NCBI GenBank assembly: GCA_027017165.1
Contig: JALURF010000114.1
Coordinates: forward strand, 13,823 to 26,359
Source of the DNA: Thermofilaceae archaeon
Lineage (GTDB): Archaea; Thermoproteota; Thermoprotei; Thermofilales; B69-G16
Reading direction: 5' to 3'
Length of the DNA stretch: 12,537 nucleotides
A program made the position numbers and the translations under genes. The stretch's first letter is position 1. Each line of letters begins with the position of its first letter. Shown here piece by piece: positions 1 through 7,029 of the stretch. The notes beneath the pieces were generated by a model, which saw nothing but the letters and a program-made list of their open reading frames with translations, did no database searches and was not told the DNA's origin.

Positions 1-618
1 GGTTTTTAATGGCAGGGAAATACCGATAATAAATACGCTATTTTTTTCAGAAGAAATATTCCAATCACAGATAATTGCTGGAATTTTATGTGAAATAAAT
101 TGAAATAATGAGAGAATAGAAAAAAGTGTCAGAAACGTATGGAGATCATTTAGAAATAGATGAATTATTGAAGATAGAACTATAGAGAGAGCGAAAAAGA
201 ACACCATATTATTTGAGAATATGATTTCTGTAACTTTACCGGTCATCCATTTGAATCTCGAAGGATAAAAGTCTTTTCCACAGACATAGACGTAGTACAA
301 CGTGCTTTTTCGTCTATAAGAAGAAGCGAGCGAAATTATAGTATTGATCGTTCTTCGTATGGTGATGTCGTTTTCTCTGTTTAAAGCAACGATTTTTATG
401 CGCGGTGTTTTGTAAACCGTGATCAATACCTCTACATATGCCCTGCCCTTTTTCCCCAATTGGATTAAAAGGCTGGGAATGCCTTGGTATTCGAACTTAT
501 CAAGGTAGACTATACTCTCTCCATAAGCTTCTTTAAGCAGTCCAGCCATGAAATTTAAGAAATTATCTTCCTCTCCCCTCTCTAACTGGACCCTTTCCAA
601 GTTATATTCGTACGACAT
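1..618 (-). CDS. Membrane protein of unknown function, 3' end cut off by the window edge
   Basis: An open frame of 206 codons runs from ATG at 618 to base 1 without a stop, so the protein continues beyond the window. The first ~125 residues look soluble, mixed alpha/beta and rich in charged residues. Two hydrophobic segments follow, at about residues 132-156 and 160-177, and then a more polar stretch. I recognise no family. The start lies 21 nt after the stop of the upstream surface-protein gene on the same strand, with no obvious GGTGA site, so translation probably depends on the preceding gene in an operon with it and the RHH-like gene. The tight spacing suggests, as an inference only, that the product works with the surface protein at the membrane. 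I am confident that it is coding and have no basis for a function. Confidence 0.75.
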   Translation of the reverse strand, partial: MSYEYNLERVQLERGEEDNFLNFMAGLLKEAYGESIVYLDKFEYQGIPSLLIQLGKKGRAYVEVLITVYKTPRIKIVALNRENDITIRRTINTIISLASSYRRKSTLYYVYVCGKDFYPSRFKWMTGKVTEIIFSNNMVFFFALSIVLSSIIHLFLNDLHTFLTLFSILSLFQFISHKIPAIICDWNISSEKNSVFIIGISLPLKT

Positions 619-639
619 GGTGAGAAAAAGAAAGTTTAT

Positions 640-2601
640 TTATTCGAAAGTTTCAAGTTCTATGAGCCCCTCTTCCTCTTCTCTCTTTTTCTTTTTACGA
701 GATACTAGGAAGCTAGTAAATCCTAAACCCAATGTACTCGCTGTAGCTACTATGCTCTCTAGTTTGCTTAAAGGAATTCCTAGGAATGGTATCTCAAATG
801 CTACATCGAGTTCTAATCTAAGTTTTTTGCTGGAGTCTATTGTTTCGCTGAAATCCGTTTTAATGCGCTTATAGTAAGCTTCTATGTTATATTCGCCACC
901 TGGTATTTGCTCTATTTTGAGCAATCCTCCTTTACCCGTTTCTCCGGAGAATACCGTTTTTCCTTCACTTGTTTTCACGACAATCTCCGTACCAGAGAGA
1001 GCATTACCCCACATATCTACAGTTTCGATTTCCAGACTATATACCCTGCACTCGATTTCTATGTCCGTATTCGTTATTGTGAAAAGTTTTGCCTCCCCTA
1101 CATACACCGATTTATACCTAACGTCTACCTCGTATATGCCCGGATGGTAAACCGAGACCTCAACAATCCCATCTTCACCAGTCTCACCCTCTATGTCTAT
1201 GGGTCCTCTAAGCCTGACAATGGCATTTCTCAAGGGTTTTCCATCGGCGTCTACAGCCTTTATCCGTATTGGAGACCATTCTATCTCTATAAAGTAAGTC
1301 CCGACTTCAGCAGCTTCACCATTTTTAATTTGTATATATGCCTGTCTATCAGCCACGCTGATAGCTCTAACAGTTGAAGCCCAAGGTAATAGACTATCTT
1401 TATATTCGCCAAGAGCTCCCCCGCCTGGAGTTATTACGTTCTTTATCTTTCCATACGATGGAAGTTGAACGACCAAATATGCATATATCGAATCTTTGAT
1501 ATCGTTTTCCGACACTCTAATTTTTACTCCTTGCCTAGTCCATTCACCGACCTTTTTAATAGCGACTGGCGCGTAGAGTATGTTGACTGGTTTCTTAAAC
1601 CTGCTCACTACTTTAAACCACGAACCGTATACAATATACGCTTTTACCCATAGCTCAAAGTTCAGTGGTGGAATAAGGTAGGAAACTCCTTCTATCCTGA
1701 TTATCTTATCTTCGAAATACACGTAATCCGCCATACTCGCCTCTACGTATACCTCCGCTTTACCTCCACCGACTGGGTGTAAGCTATATAACACAACTAT
1801 ATACCCTATGGTCGTCCAATCACTTGCCACGGATGCGGTGAAAGTTTTCGTCTCAAAGGCATTTATCGTTCCATTATAGAATTCGACTTCTTTGGCTAGA
1901 AAGACGTTAGGAAGCTCATATTCTTCACCGTATTTGAATATCACCTCATAACTTCCATCTTCAAGTCCGTATCCAAAGTTGAGTTCCAAATTTTTTAAAT
2001 CCGCTTTAACAGCATTAGGATGCAACATCTCTTGAAACTCGGGAGCCAGGATGCTTTCTCCGCTTGGAGATCTAACATCACTGATAATGTATGGAGCATA
2101 ATTATCAACTGATACTCTTACGGTTAGATTTTCCAAATTAAACGGCTCGTCGGGAGGGTACACGTCCACTATAACCCTCCCACTGCTAGGTATAGCTTTC
2201 CACTCCGTTCTGATGTATGAACATTTCAATTCCGCTGAGACTGTTAGATTGCTCTTACCGCCATATGCTAACTTGATATAACCATCAAAGGATATTAGCG
2301 AAGTCACGGCACCGTTATTCTCTATTTTCCTATCAAATCTTATCGCGACTAAATCGCTGGGAATCCCTTCAGCGACCGTTATCTCCATATAGGCTAACTT
2401 ATAGCCAGCTGGAGGAGGAGGAGCCGCTATTTCTTTTACATCATTTTCTTGAAAGTTTAAATTTATAATAAACTTGCTCGATACTATGTAGTCCACTTTA
2501 GCGTAATAGGCCTCTCTATCTGGGAAAGCATATGCCGGGCTCGGCGTCAATAATGTCAATGATAAAATAGCTAGTACTGTGAATAGATATGAGTACTTCA
2601 T
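640..2601 (-). CDS. Secreted, C-terminally anchored surface protein with two carboxypeptidase-regulatory-like beta domains
   Basis: The 653-residue product starts with a Lys, a hydrophobic core and an AYA site that predict Sec signal-peptide cleavage near residue 25. Most of the chain (about 26-440) is beta-rich with many Tyr and Val, as in archaeal envelope proteins, and I do not recognise its family. Two repeats follow, at about 445-512 and 521-590. Each has the form [hydrophobic strand]-D-x-x-G-x-x-L/A ... G-E-T-G-x-x-G ... G-x-Y, which is typical of CarboxypepD_reg/Cna-B-like folds. A hydrophobic segment at about 615-634 is followed by RKKKKREEEE and an acidic tail, a classic stop-transfer with a short cytoplasmic end. 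The ATG overlaps the TGA of the RHH-like gene by 4 bp, and a GGGTGG lies upstream, so it is translationally coupled. Likely an extracellular ligand-binding, adhesive or structural protein; the exact role is unknown. Confidence 0.8.
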   Translation of the reverse strand: MKYSYLFTVLAILSLTLLTPSPAYAFPDREAYYAKVDYIVSSKFIINLNFQENDVKEIAAPPPPAGYKLAYMEITVAEGIPSDLVAIRFDRKIENNGAVTSLISFDGYIKLAYGGKSNLTVSAELKCSYIRTEWKAIPSSGRVIVDVYPPDEPFNLENLTVRVSVDNYAPYIISDVRSPSGESILAPEFQEMLHPNAVKADLKNLELNFGYGLEDGSYEVIFKYGEEYELPNVFLAKEVEFYNGTINAFETKTFTASVASDWTTIGYIVVLYSLHPVGGGKAEVYVEASMADYVYFEDKIIRIEGVSYLIPPLNFELWVKAYIVYGSWFKVVSRFKKPVNILYAPVAIKKVGEWTRQGVKIRVSENDIKDSIYAYLVVQLPSYGKIKNVITPGGGALGEYKDSLLPWASTVRAISVADRQAYIQIKNGEAAEVGTYFIEIEWSPIRIKAVDADGKPLRNAIVRLRGPIDIEGETGEDGIVEVSVYHPGIYEVDVRYKSVYVGEAKLFTITNTDIEIECRVYSLEIETVDMWGNALSGTEIVVKTSEGKTVFSGETGKGGLLKIEQIPGGEYNIEAYYKRIKTDFSETIDSSKKLRLELDVAFEIPFLGIPLSKLESIVATASTLGLGFTSFLVSRKKKKREEEEGLIELETFE

Positions 2602-2783
2602 TTCGCCAACCCACCCTGCTCATCCATCTTTAGCCATAGCGAAATAGCCTCTGTTAGCGCCTTTTCGAGAGCTCCTCTGCGTAGACCATATTTAGCGGCG
2701 GCTTTTGCTCTAAATTTTTGATCTAAATCTACTGGGATTCTAATCTGTAGGGCTACTTTTGCAACTTTAGATAGATTACCCAT
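2598..2783 (-). CDS. Small ribbon-helix-helix-like (CopG/Arc-type) putative DNA-binding protein
   Basis: This short basic protein has an N-terminal strand (VALQIRIPVDL) followed by two predicted helices containing KFRAKAAAKYGL and ALEKALTEAISLWL. That is the strand-helix-helix layout of ribbon-helix-helix repressors. I chose ATG at 2783 (61 residues). A GGTGA lies at 2792-2788, 4 nt before it, and a TATA-like element at 2811-2820 would place the transcript start near 2790. An in-frame ATG at 2804 would give 68 residues but would lie upstream of that predicted start. The stop overlaps the ATG of the surface-protein gene (ATGA), so it is the first gene of that operon and may autoregulate it. 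The DNA-binding assignment rests on pattern only; a small structural protein is possible. Confidence 0.65.
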   Translation of the reverse strand: MGNLSKVAKVALQIRIPVDLDQKFRAKAAAKYGLRRGALEKALTEAISLWLKMDEQGGLAK

Positions 2784-2810
2784 CTTGTCACCGAACTCCA
2801 TCATTGGTAA

Positions 2811-2820
2811 CTATTTTATA
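2811..2820 (-). promoter_or_regulatory. TATA-like box of the RHH/surface-protein operon
   Basis: On the minus strand the sequence reads TATAAAATAG, with its centre about 33 nt before the ATG at 2783. With the usual archaeal distance of about 25 nt this predicts a transcript start near 2790. That supports the shorter RHH protein and a very short leader. Confidence 0.5.
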
Positions 2821-3050
2821 GAAGATTTCATTTAGCGTTCAGCAGAAATACGAGGATATTACACTGGTCTTATCTAGCATTATAGGCGTTCAGCGCTAAT
2901 TTGCTGATTTCATGACGTCATTTTTTAACATTTTTCGGTAAAGCAGCTAAGACTTTTTATGGAAAAGTGCAATACTAAAATTCGTGTTGAACTACGTTAA
3001 AATGTAAGATTGCCCATGACCGGGCTAGCATCATTATTCTAATTGAAGAA
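2821..3050. promoter_or_regulatory. Divergent intergenic region with short direct and inverted repeats
   Basis: No convincing gene lies between the RHH-like gene and cysS (about 300 bp). The region holds two copies of GCGTTCAGC (2835-2843 and 2886-2894, 51 bp apart). The second copy is part of an imperfect dyad, TCAGC-8 nt-GCTGA (2890-2907). There is also a perfect 10-bp palindrome ATGACGTCAT (2912-2921) followed by a T run, and a small hairpin GCCC-ATGACC-GGGC (3012-3025). These could be operators for the adjacent RHH-like protein, but that is inference. I see no tRNA, sRNA box pair or ORF of note here. Confidence 0.35.
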
Positions 3051-3051
3051 A

Positions 3052-3060
3052 ACTATATAT
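3052..3060 (+). promoter_or_regulatory. TATA box of cysS
   Basis: The element ACTATATAT is centred about 45 nt upstream of the chosen GTG start at 3102. It predicts a transcript start near 3082 and a leader of about 20 nt that still contains the GGTGGT ribosome-binding site at 3089-3094. Confidence 0.55.
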
Positions 3061-3101
3061 GAAGGAATCTACGTAAATGACGATGTCCGGTGGTCAGTAT
3101 T

Positions 3102-4517
3102 GTGTTGCAAATATATAATACTCTTAGCAGAAAGCTCGAGCCTTTCAACCCAGTGAAAAAAGGCAAAGTCTTAATGTATGTGTGTGGGCCCACAGTCTAC
3201 GATTATAGCCACCTGGGTCATGCAAGGACGTATGTGGCGTTTGACGTTATAAGGCGGTACTTCAAGTTAAGAGGTTACGATGTTTTTTATGTACAGAATA
3301 TAACTGATATAGACGATAAAATTATAAATAGAGCACGGGAGGAAGGCGTAGACTGGGAGGAAATAGTAGATACCTATACTAGGGACTACATGGATGCTCT
3401 GAAGAAATTGAATATAAAGGTCGATCTGCATCCACGCGTTTCTCAGCATATACAAGAAATCATAGAGTTCATACAGGTTCTAATCGATAAAGGCTATGCC
3501 TACGTCGCGCCTAGCGGTAGCGTCTATTTTGAAGTAGATAAATATGATGACTATGGAAAACTAAGTAGAAGATATGAGAAAAAGCTCTGGAGTCAAGAAC
3601 TTTTTACAAAAGAGAAGAAGAAACCCTATGATTTCGCCTTGTGGAAAGCCGCTAAGCCCGGGGAACCCTGGTGGGATTCTCCTTGGGGACCGGGCAGGCC
3701 GGGATGGCATATAGAGTGCAGCGTTATGTCCAGTAAGTATTTAGGTAAACAATTCGACATTCATGGTGGAGGCTCGGACTTAATATTCCCTCATCATGAA
3801 AACGAAAGAGCTCAAAGCGAAGCTGCGTTAGGAATAAGAGGATGGGTTAAGTATTGGATGCACACCGGCATGTTGACTATTAAAGAGGAAAAAATGAGTA
3901 AATCCTTGGGCAATATAATTTCTCTCCGCGACGCGTTTAAGAAGTGGAGTCCAGAAGTTATCAGACTATGGCTGGCTACCGCGCATTATAGGACTATATT
4001 ATCCTTCTCGGAAGAAGCTTTAGAACAAGCGGCACACAACTATAAGAGACTCGCTAATACGGTTTACACCCTCAGAAAATTAATTAAAGAGACCGAAGCT
4101 AGCTACAAGCTAAGTGATTATGGACTCGACGTAATAAAAGAACTAGATGAGTTAAGAATGGGGTTTTATAGTGCAATGGATGACGACTTCAATACAAGCA
4201 AAGCTTTCAGCTACGTATATAAACTCACGAACATAGTTTTTAACAAGATTTCTGCGAAACCGGAAAATGCTGTGGCTTTAAAGGCACTGACTCTGCTTAA
4301 AGAATTTAACGCGGTTCTTGGAGTATTAGATAAGCATTTAGCGGAGACCTTCACCGACATTAACGTCGAAGATTTAGTAGATTTAATAGTTGAAGTCAGG
4401 AGTATATTGAGGAAAAGAAAGGATTATGAACTGAGCGACTGGATAAGAGAAAGATTGCATGAAATGGGCATCGAACTCATGGATTCGAAGGATAAGACTA
4501 CTTGGATGAAAGTATAG
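3102..4517 (+). CDS. cysS: Cysteinyl-tRNA synthetase
   Basis: Class Ia synthetase that activates cysteine with ATP and charges tRNA-Cys in the cytoplasm. With the GTG at 3102 the protein has 471 residues and starts LQIYNTLSRK after the initiator, in register with E. coli CysRS (MLKIFNTL). The zinc ligands then fall at C28, C206, H231 and E235, the first at the same number as in E. coli. The HIGH motif is HLGH (37-40) and the KMSKS motif KMSKS (264-268); WHIECSVM and the PHHENE segment are also typical. A GGTGGT site at 3089-3094 sits 7 nt before this GTG. A GTG at 3090 in the same frame would overlap that site and is less likely. The gene is complete with normal family length and a C-terminal DALR-like helical region. 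It stands alone on the plus strand and converges on prs with a 26-nt gap. Confidence 0.97.
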   Translation: MLQIYNTLSRKLEPFNPVKKGKVLMYVCGPTVYDYSHLGHARTYVAFDVIRRYFKLRGYDVFYVQNITDIDDKIINRAREEGVDWEEIVDTYTRDYMDALKKLNIKVDLHPRVSQHIQEIIEFIQVLIDKGYAYVAPSGSVYFEVDKYDDYGKLSRRYEKKLWSQELFTKEKKKPYDFALWKAAKPGEPWWDSPWGPGRPGWHIECSVMSSKYLGKQFDIHGGGSDLIFPHHENERAQSEAALGIRGWVKYWMHTGMLTIKEEKMSKSLGNIISLRDAFKKWSPEVIRLWLATAHYRTILSFSEEALEQAAHNYKRLANTVYTLRKLIKETEASYKLSDYGLDVIKELDELRMGFYSAMDDDFNTSKAFSYVYKLTNIVFNKISAKPENAVALKALTLLKEFNAVLGVLDKHLAETFTDINVEDLVDLIVEVRSILRKRKDYELSDWIRERLHEMGIELMDSKDKTTWMKV

Positions 4518-4543
4518 GATAGTTTGAAAGCTAAAATACTGTT

Positions 4544-5422
4544 TTATAATTTTTTCTCAAGATATTCCGCGATTAAAGGCGCTACGGATACGCGCGATGC
4601 AGGAGATGGTATTGTATCCGTAGCTACTATATCTTCCACACCCGACGATAAAACTTTTTCATAACTACTTCCGGCAAAAAGAGGATGTGTACAAGCTACA
4701 TAGACACGGTTAGCATTCAACTTTAAAAGCTCTCTAGTAGCTAATACGACAGTTCCTCCCGTACTTATAATATCGTCAATTATTAAGACATCTTTATTCG
4801 TAACCATCATTTCCTTAGGTTTTACAGTAACTTCTCCCGTCACTCTATCTCTATGTTTCTCTAGGAAATCGTATTCGCAACCTAAAATACTCGCCGCTTT
4901 TTTAGCTCTATTTAAGGCGCCTTTGTCGGGCGCTAAAACCAGAGGTTTCTCCATCTTTCCTCTAAAATACTCCGCTAAAAGAGAAACCGCAGATAAGTTT
5001 GCATAGTCTATATTAAGCCATTCTTCCAGGCTTTTATCGTTATGAATATCTATTGTTATCAGACGTTCAGCCCCCGCATGTTCTATACCCCTTAAAATAG
5101 TCTTTATGCTGATAGCTTCACCGGGCAAGAACCTTTTATCCTGTCGTGCGTACGCTATATAGGGTACTACTGCTGTTAAACTTTTAGCCCCTAAATCTTT
5201 CACTGTATCCATGATAAGCAGTAATTGTAGATAATGCCTGTCTTGTGGTGGATAAAGAGATTGAACCACGATAACATCTTCTTCCTTTACTTCATCCTCA
5301 ATCCTTATGTACGTCTCTCCATCCGGAAAAACTTTCGTTAATACTCTGGTATATTTGCTTCCTAGTATCCTGCTGAGTCTAAAGCCAATACCATTTGAGG
5401 CAGGTCCAGCAACCACAATCAT
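4544..5422 (-). CDS. prs: Ribose-phosphate pyrophosphokinase (PRPP synthetase)
   Basis: Makes phosphoribosyl pyrophosphate from ribose 5-phosphate and ATP for purine, pyrimidine, histidine and tryptophan synthesis. The 292-residue length fits the short archaeal enzymes. Visible signatures are PDGE (33-36), ARQDKRF (92-98, ATP binding), DIH (125-127), the flexible-loop EKHRDR with Lys189 and Arg191, and the PRPP loop DDIISTGGT (216-224). ATG at 5422 is preceded by GGGATGA (5432-5426). A TATA element TTTATAAAAA (5473-5464) is centred 46 nt upstream, so the gene probably has its own promoter even though it follows the e-MtaB gene by only 62 nt on the same strand. A T-rich stretch lies just past cysS and overlaps the prs stop region, and could serve cysS termination. 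Confidence 0.96.
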   Translation of the reverse strand: MIVVAGPASNGIGFRLSRILGSKYTRVLTKVFPDGETYIRIEDEVKEEDVIVVQSLYPPQDRHYLQLLLIMDTVKDLGAKSLTAVVPYIAYARQDKRFLPGEAISIKTILRGIEHAGAERLITIDIHNDKSLEEWLNIDYANLSAVSLLAEYFRGKMEKPLVLAPDKGALNRAKKAASILGCEYDFLEKHRDRVTGEVTVKPKEMMVTNKDVLIIDDIISTGGTVVLATRELLKLNANRVYVACTHPLFAGSSYEKVLSSGVEDIVATDTIPSPASRVSVAPLIAEYLEKKL

Positions 5423-5463
5423 AATTCATCCCTTAGCAATCATGCGGTAGAAGAATATAATAG

Positions 5464-5473
5464 TTTTTATAAA
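5464..5473 (-). promoter_or_regulatory. TATA box of prs
   Basis: The minus strand reads TTTATAAAAA, centred 46 nt before the prs ATG. That is the same spacing as for cysS and the e-MtaB gene. It lies in the 62-nt gap after the e-MtaB stop. Confidence 0.5.
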
Positions 5474-5484
5474 CTAAGCCCGAG

Positions 5485-6762
5485 CTAAAGAGCAGTTTTT
5501 AAATAAATCGGTGTAGCCGACTCTATCTTAAAATATCCTATATAGCCTATTCCTAACTCGGGCTTTAACGGAATTACAACTGGCTTGTAATTTAGAGTTC
5601 GCCCTATATAACATGAATCATGACCCATAGAGTTTACCAAAACCCTCTCAATCCTGCCCACGTGCCTGAGATTCCTCTTATAAGCTATTTCAGCGGCTAA
5701 TTTTGAGAGAATTTTCGATCGTTTTTTCTTGATTGGTTCAGGAACCTGTTTCATATTAGCCGCCGCCGTAAAAGGTCTAATAGTATATCTGGCTATGTGC
5801 GTTTTATCTGGTTCTATTTTCTTCAAGGCGATAACGGTTTCTTTAAAGTCGTCCTCGGTCTCCCCGGGAAATCCTACGATAATATCAGTCGCTATGGTGA
5901 TATCCGGTATGCATTTTCGAGCTTTACTGGTTATGCTGAGGTATTCCTCAACGGAATATTTCCTATTCATCAGTTTTAGTATCTTATTGCTGCCAGCCTG
6001 CAGGGGTAGATGCAGATATTTATAGACTCTCTCATCTTTCATTAAGTCTAGTATATTGTCTATGTAGTTGGCTGTAAGGCTGGGTTCAAGCATCCCTATT
6101 CTAATGAAGTATTCGCCTTCAACTTTTCTCAATATACTCTCAATAAGCTCGGGTAAACTAGTGTTCCTATCTAGTCCATAGCATATGACATCTTGACCAG
6201 TAAGATAGATCTCTTTAGCACCTTTCCTCACAGCCTTAGATACCTCACTAACTATCAGATCTGGAGGATAACTATGAAGCTTCCCCCTAGCTATAGGCTC
6301 TATGCAGAACGCACAATCGCCTAAACATCCACTTTGAATAGGTACTATATAGCATATTTCTTCTCTATAGGCTGGTAGGCGGCATCTCTCCCACCTATAT
6401 TTCCTCACGATCAGCTTCCTCTCGGGAGAAGTTATTACCTCCCATATGCTATCTAGATACCCCGGTTCGATTAGGCTAGCTGAGGGAGCTATTCGAGATA
6501 GCGTAGCCGGTCTGACGTTTACTAAACATCCAGTAATCACTAATTTACTGTTCTTGGCTTCACAAACCCTAGCAAGATGCTTTATCCTCGCAAGCATTTT
6601 ACGCTCAGTATCTCCTCTAACTGCACAGGTATGTACTACGATGACGTCAGCTTCAGCTGTACCATTAACTAAGATTCCTCCATTCTCTTCTACAATTGTG
6701 CGAGTTATATTACTCTCTCCCTTACTCAGCCAGCATCCATACGCCTCTATGTACACTTTCAA
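5485..6762 (-). CDS. tRNA threonylcarbamoyladenosine methylthiotransferase (e-MtaB/CDKAL1-like radical SAM enzyme)
   Basis: Predicted to convert t6A37 to ms2t6A37 in tRNAs that read ANN codons. It is a 425-residue methylthiotransferase with all three domains. The N-terminal UPF0004 domain has cluster cysteines C10, C46 and C79 (YGC, HTC and TGC contexts). The radical SAM core has C146-x3-C150-x2-C153. The C-terminal TRAM-like RNA-binding domain spans about 365-425. The YGC...SKGES start and HTCAVR are typical of the archaeal/eukaryotic branch rather than bacterial MiaB. The start is a TTG at 6762, chosen because GGTGAG (6771-6766) lies a few bases upstream and the protein begins KVYIEAYGC as in relatives. 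It follows the tRNA-Arg gene by 61 nt, but that tRNA has G37, so it is not an expected substrate. Confidence 0.93.
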   Translation of the reverse strand: MKVYIEAYGCWLSKGESNITRTIVEENGGILVNGTAEADVIVVHTCAVRGDTERKMLARIKHLARVCEAKNSKLVITGCLVNVRPATLSRIAPSASLIEPGYLDSIWEVITSPERKLIVRKYRWERCRLPAYREEICYIVPIQSGCLGDCAFCIEPIARGKLHSYPPDLIVSEVSKAVRKGAKEIYLTGQDVICYGLDRNTSLPELIESILRKVEGEYFIRIGMLEPSLTANYIDNILDLMKDERVYKYLHLPLQAGSNKILKLMNRKYSVEEYLSITSKARKCIPDITIATDIIVGFPGETEDDFKETVIALKKIEPDKTHIARYTIRPFTAAANMKQVPEPIKKKRSKILSKLAAEIAYKRNLRHVGRIERVLVNSMGHDSCYIGRTLNYKPVVIPLKPELGIGYIGYFKIESATPIYLKTAL

Positions 6763-6805
6763 GCTCTCACCATAATCTAGATTCTTGATCTACTTCGTTA
6801 ATCAC

Positions 6806-6813
6806 TCTATAAG
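6806..6813 (-). promoter_or_regulatory. TATA-like box of the e-MtaB gene
   Basis: The minus strand reads CTTATAGA, centred about 48 nt before the TTG at 6762 and just downstream of the tRNA gene. It predicts a leader of about 22 nt that includes the GGTGAG site. Confidence 0.4.
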
Positions 6814-6867
6814 TAGTTGTGGACGGGCCCGCCGGGATTCGAACCCGGGACTTACGGCTCCGAAGGC

Positions 6868-6882
6868 GTACAGCAGTATGGT
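6868..6882 (-). other. tRNA intron 2 (15 nt) within the anticodon stem, position 29/30
   Basis: The 5' strand of the anticodon stem is broken between GCG (6885-6883) and GC (6867-6866). Removing the 15 nt restores five pairs with GCCGT (one G-U). The boundary is unique because the flanking bases do not repeat. A relaxed bulge-helix-bulge can be drawn, with a central helix GCGG/CTGT and bulges CG^A and AC^G, but it has two G-U pairs and a weak inner helix. Confidence 0.75.
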
Positions 6883-6905
6883 CGCCGCCCTTCCTGGCTG
6901 GGCCA

Positions 6906-6933
6906 CGTTGGGGGTTTCCTGGCCCCGTGGCGT
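6906..6933 (-). other. tRNA intron 1 (28 nt) at the acceptor/D-arm junction
   Basis: The acceptor 5' strand GGGTCCG (6940-6934) is separated from T8-G9-D stem (from 6905) by 28 nt. The bases CG occur at both borders, so the cut could be after tRNA position 5, 6 or 7; the coordinates given assume 7/8. The 5/6 choice gives the better 3' half of a bulge-helix-bulge: an inner GGGG/CCCC helix, bulge AA^C and a 4-bp CCAC/GTGG helix, with GGG/CCC outside. The 5' half is relaxed. Splicing is inferred, not shown. Confidence 0.75.
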
Positions 6934-6960
6934 CGGACCCAATGATTCTATGTTGCCAGG

Positions 6961-6970
6961 AGTTTTTAAG
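6961..6970 (-). promoter_or_regulatory. TATA-like box of the tRNA-Arg gene
   Basis: The minus strand reads CTTAAAAACT, centred about 26 nt upstream of the first base of the tRNA. This fits transcription starting at or next to G1. Confidence 0.5.
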
Positions 6971-7029
6971 ATTTTGGTTGAATAATGATAGAAAATTATC
7001 TGAATAATTATTGGCAAAGAACATCGATG

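Larger units (their letters stand above)
6824..6940 (-). tRNA. tRNA-Arg (anticodon TCG) interrupted by two introns
   Basis: The exons assemble into a 74-nt tRNA without an encoded CCA. The acceptor stem GGGTCCG/CGGGCCC has one G-U pair, with discriminator G73. The D stem is GCCC/GGGC with a 9-nt loop (AGCCAGGAA). The anticodon stem GCGGC/GCCGT and loop CTTCGGA give anticodon TCG at 6863-6861, which reads CGA. The variable region is AAGTC, and the T arm is CCGGG-TTCGAAT-CCCGG. T8, G18G19, T33 and the TTC of the T loop are in place. Two insertions must be removed to reach this fold: 28 nt near the acceptor/D junction and 15 nt inside the 5' strand of the anticodon stem. The span of 117 nt equals 74+28+15. 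A TATA-like box lies 26 nt upstream of G1. The assignment to Arg rests on the anticodon. Confidence 0.93.

Noticed and set aside
548..1377. Plus-strand ORFs of 108, 88 and 156 codons
   Set aside because: They are antisense to the surface-protein gene, which has a signal peptide, repeat domains and an anchor. Their compositions look random.
3012..3025. Hairpin GCCC-ATGACC-GGGC as a possible small RNA or terminator
   Set aside because: The stem has only 4 bp, there is no T-run after it and no promoter before it; it is kept only as part of the intergenic description.
6767..7024. Overlapping ORFs of 62-85 codons in several frames around the tRNA
   Set aside because: The open frames result from the GC-rich tRNA exons and introns; none has a family-like sequence or a binding site.
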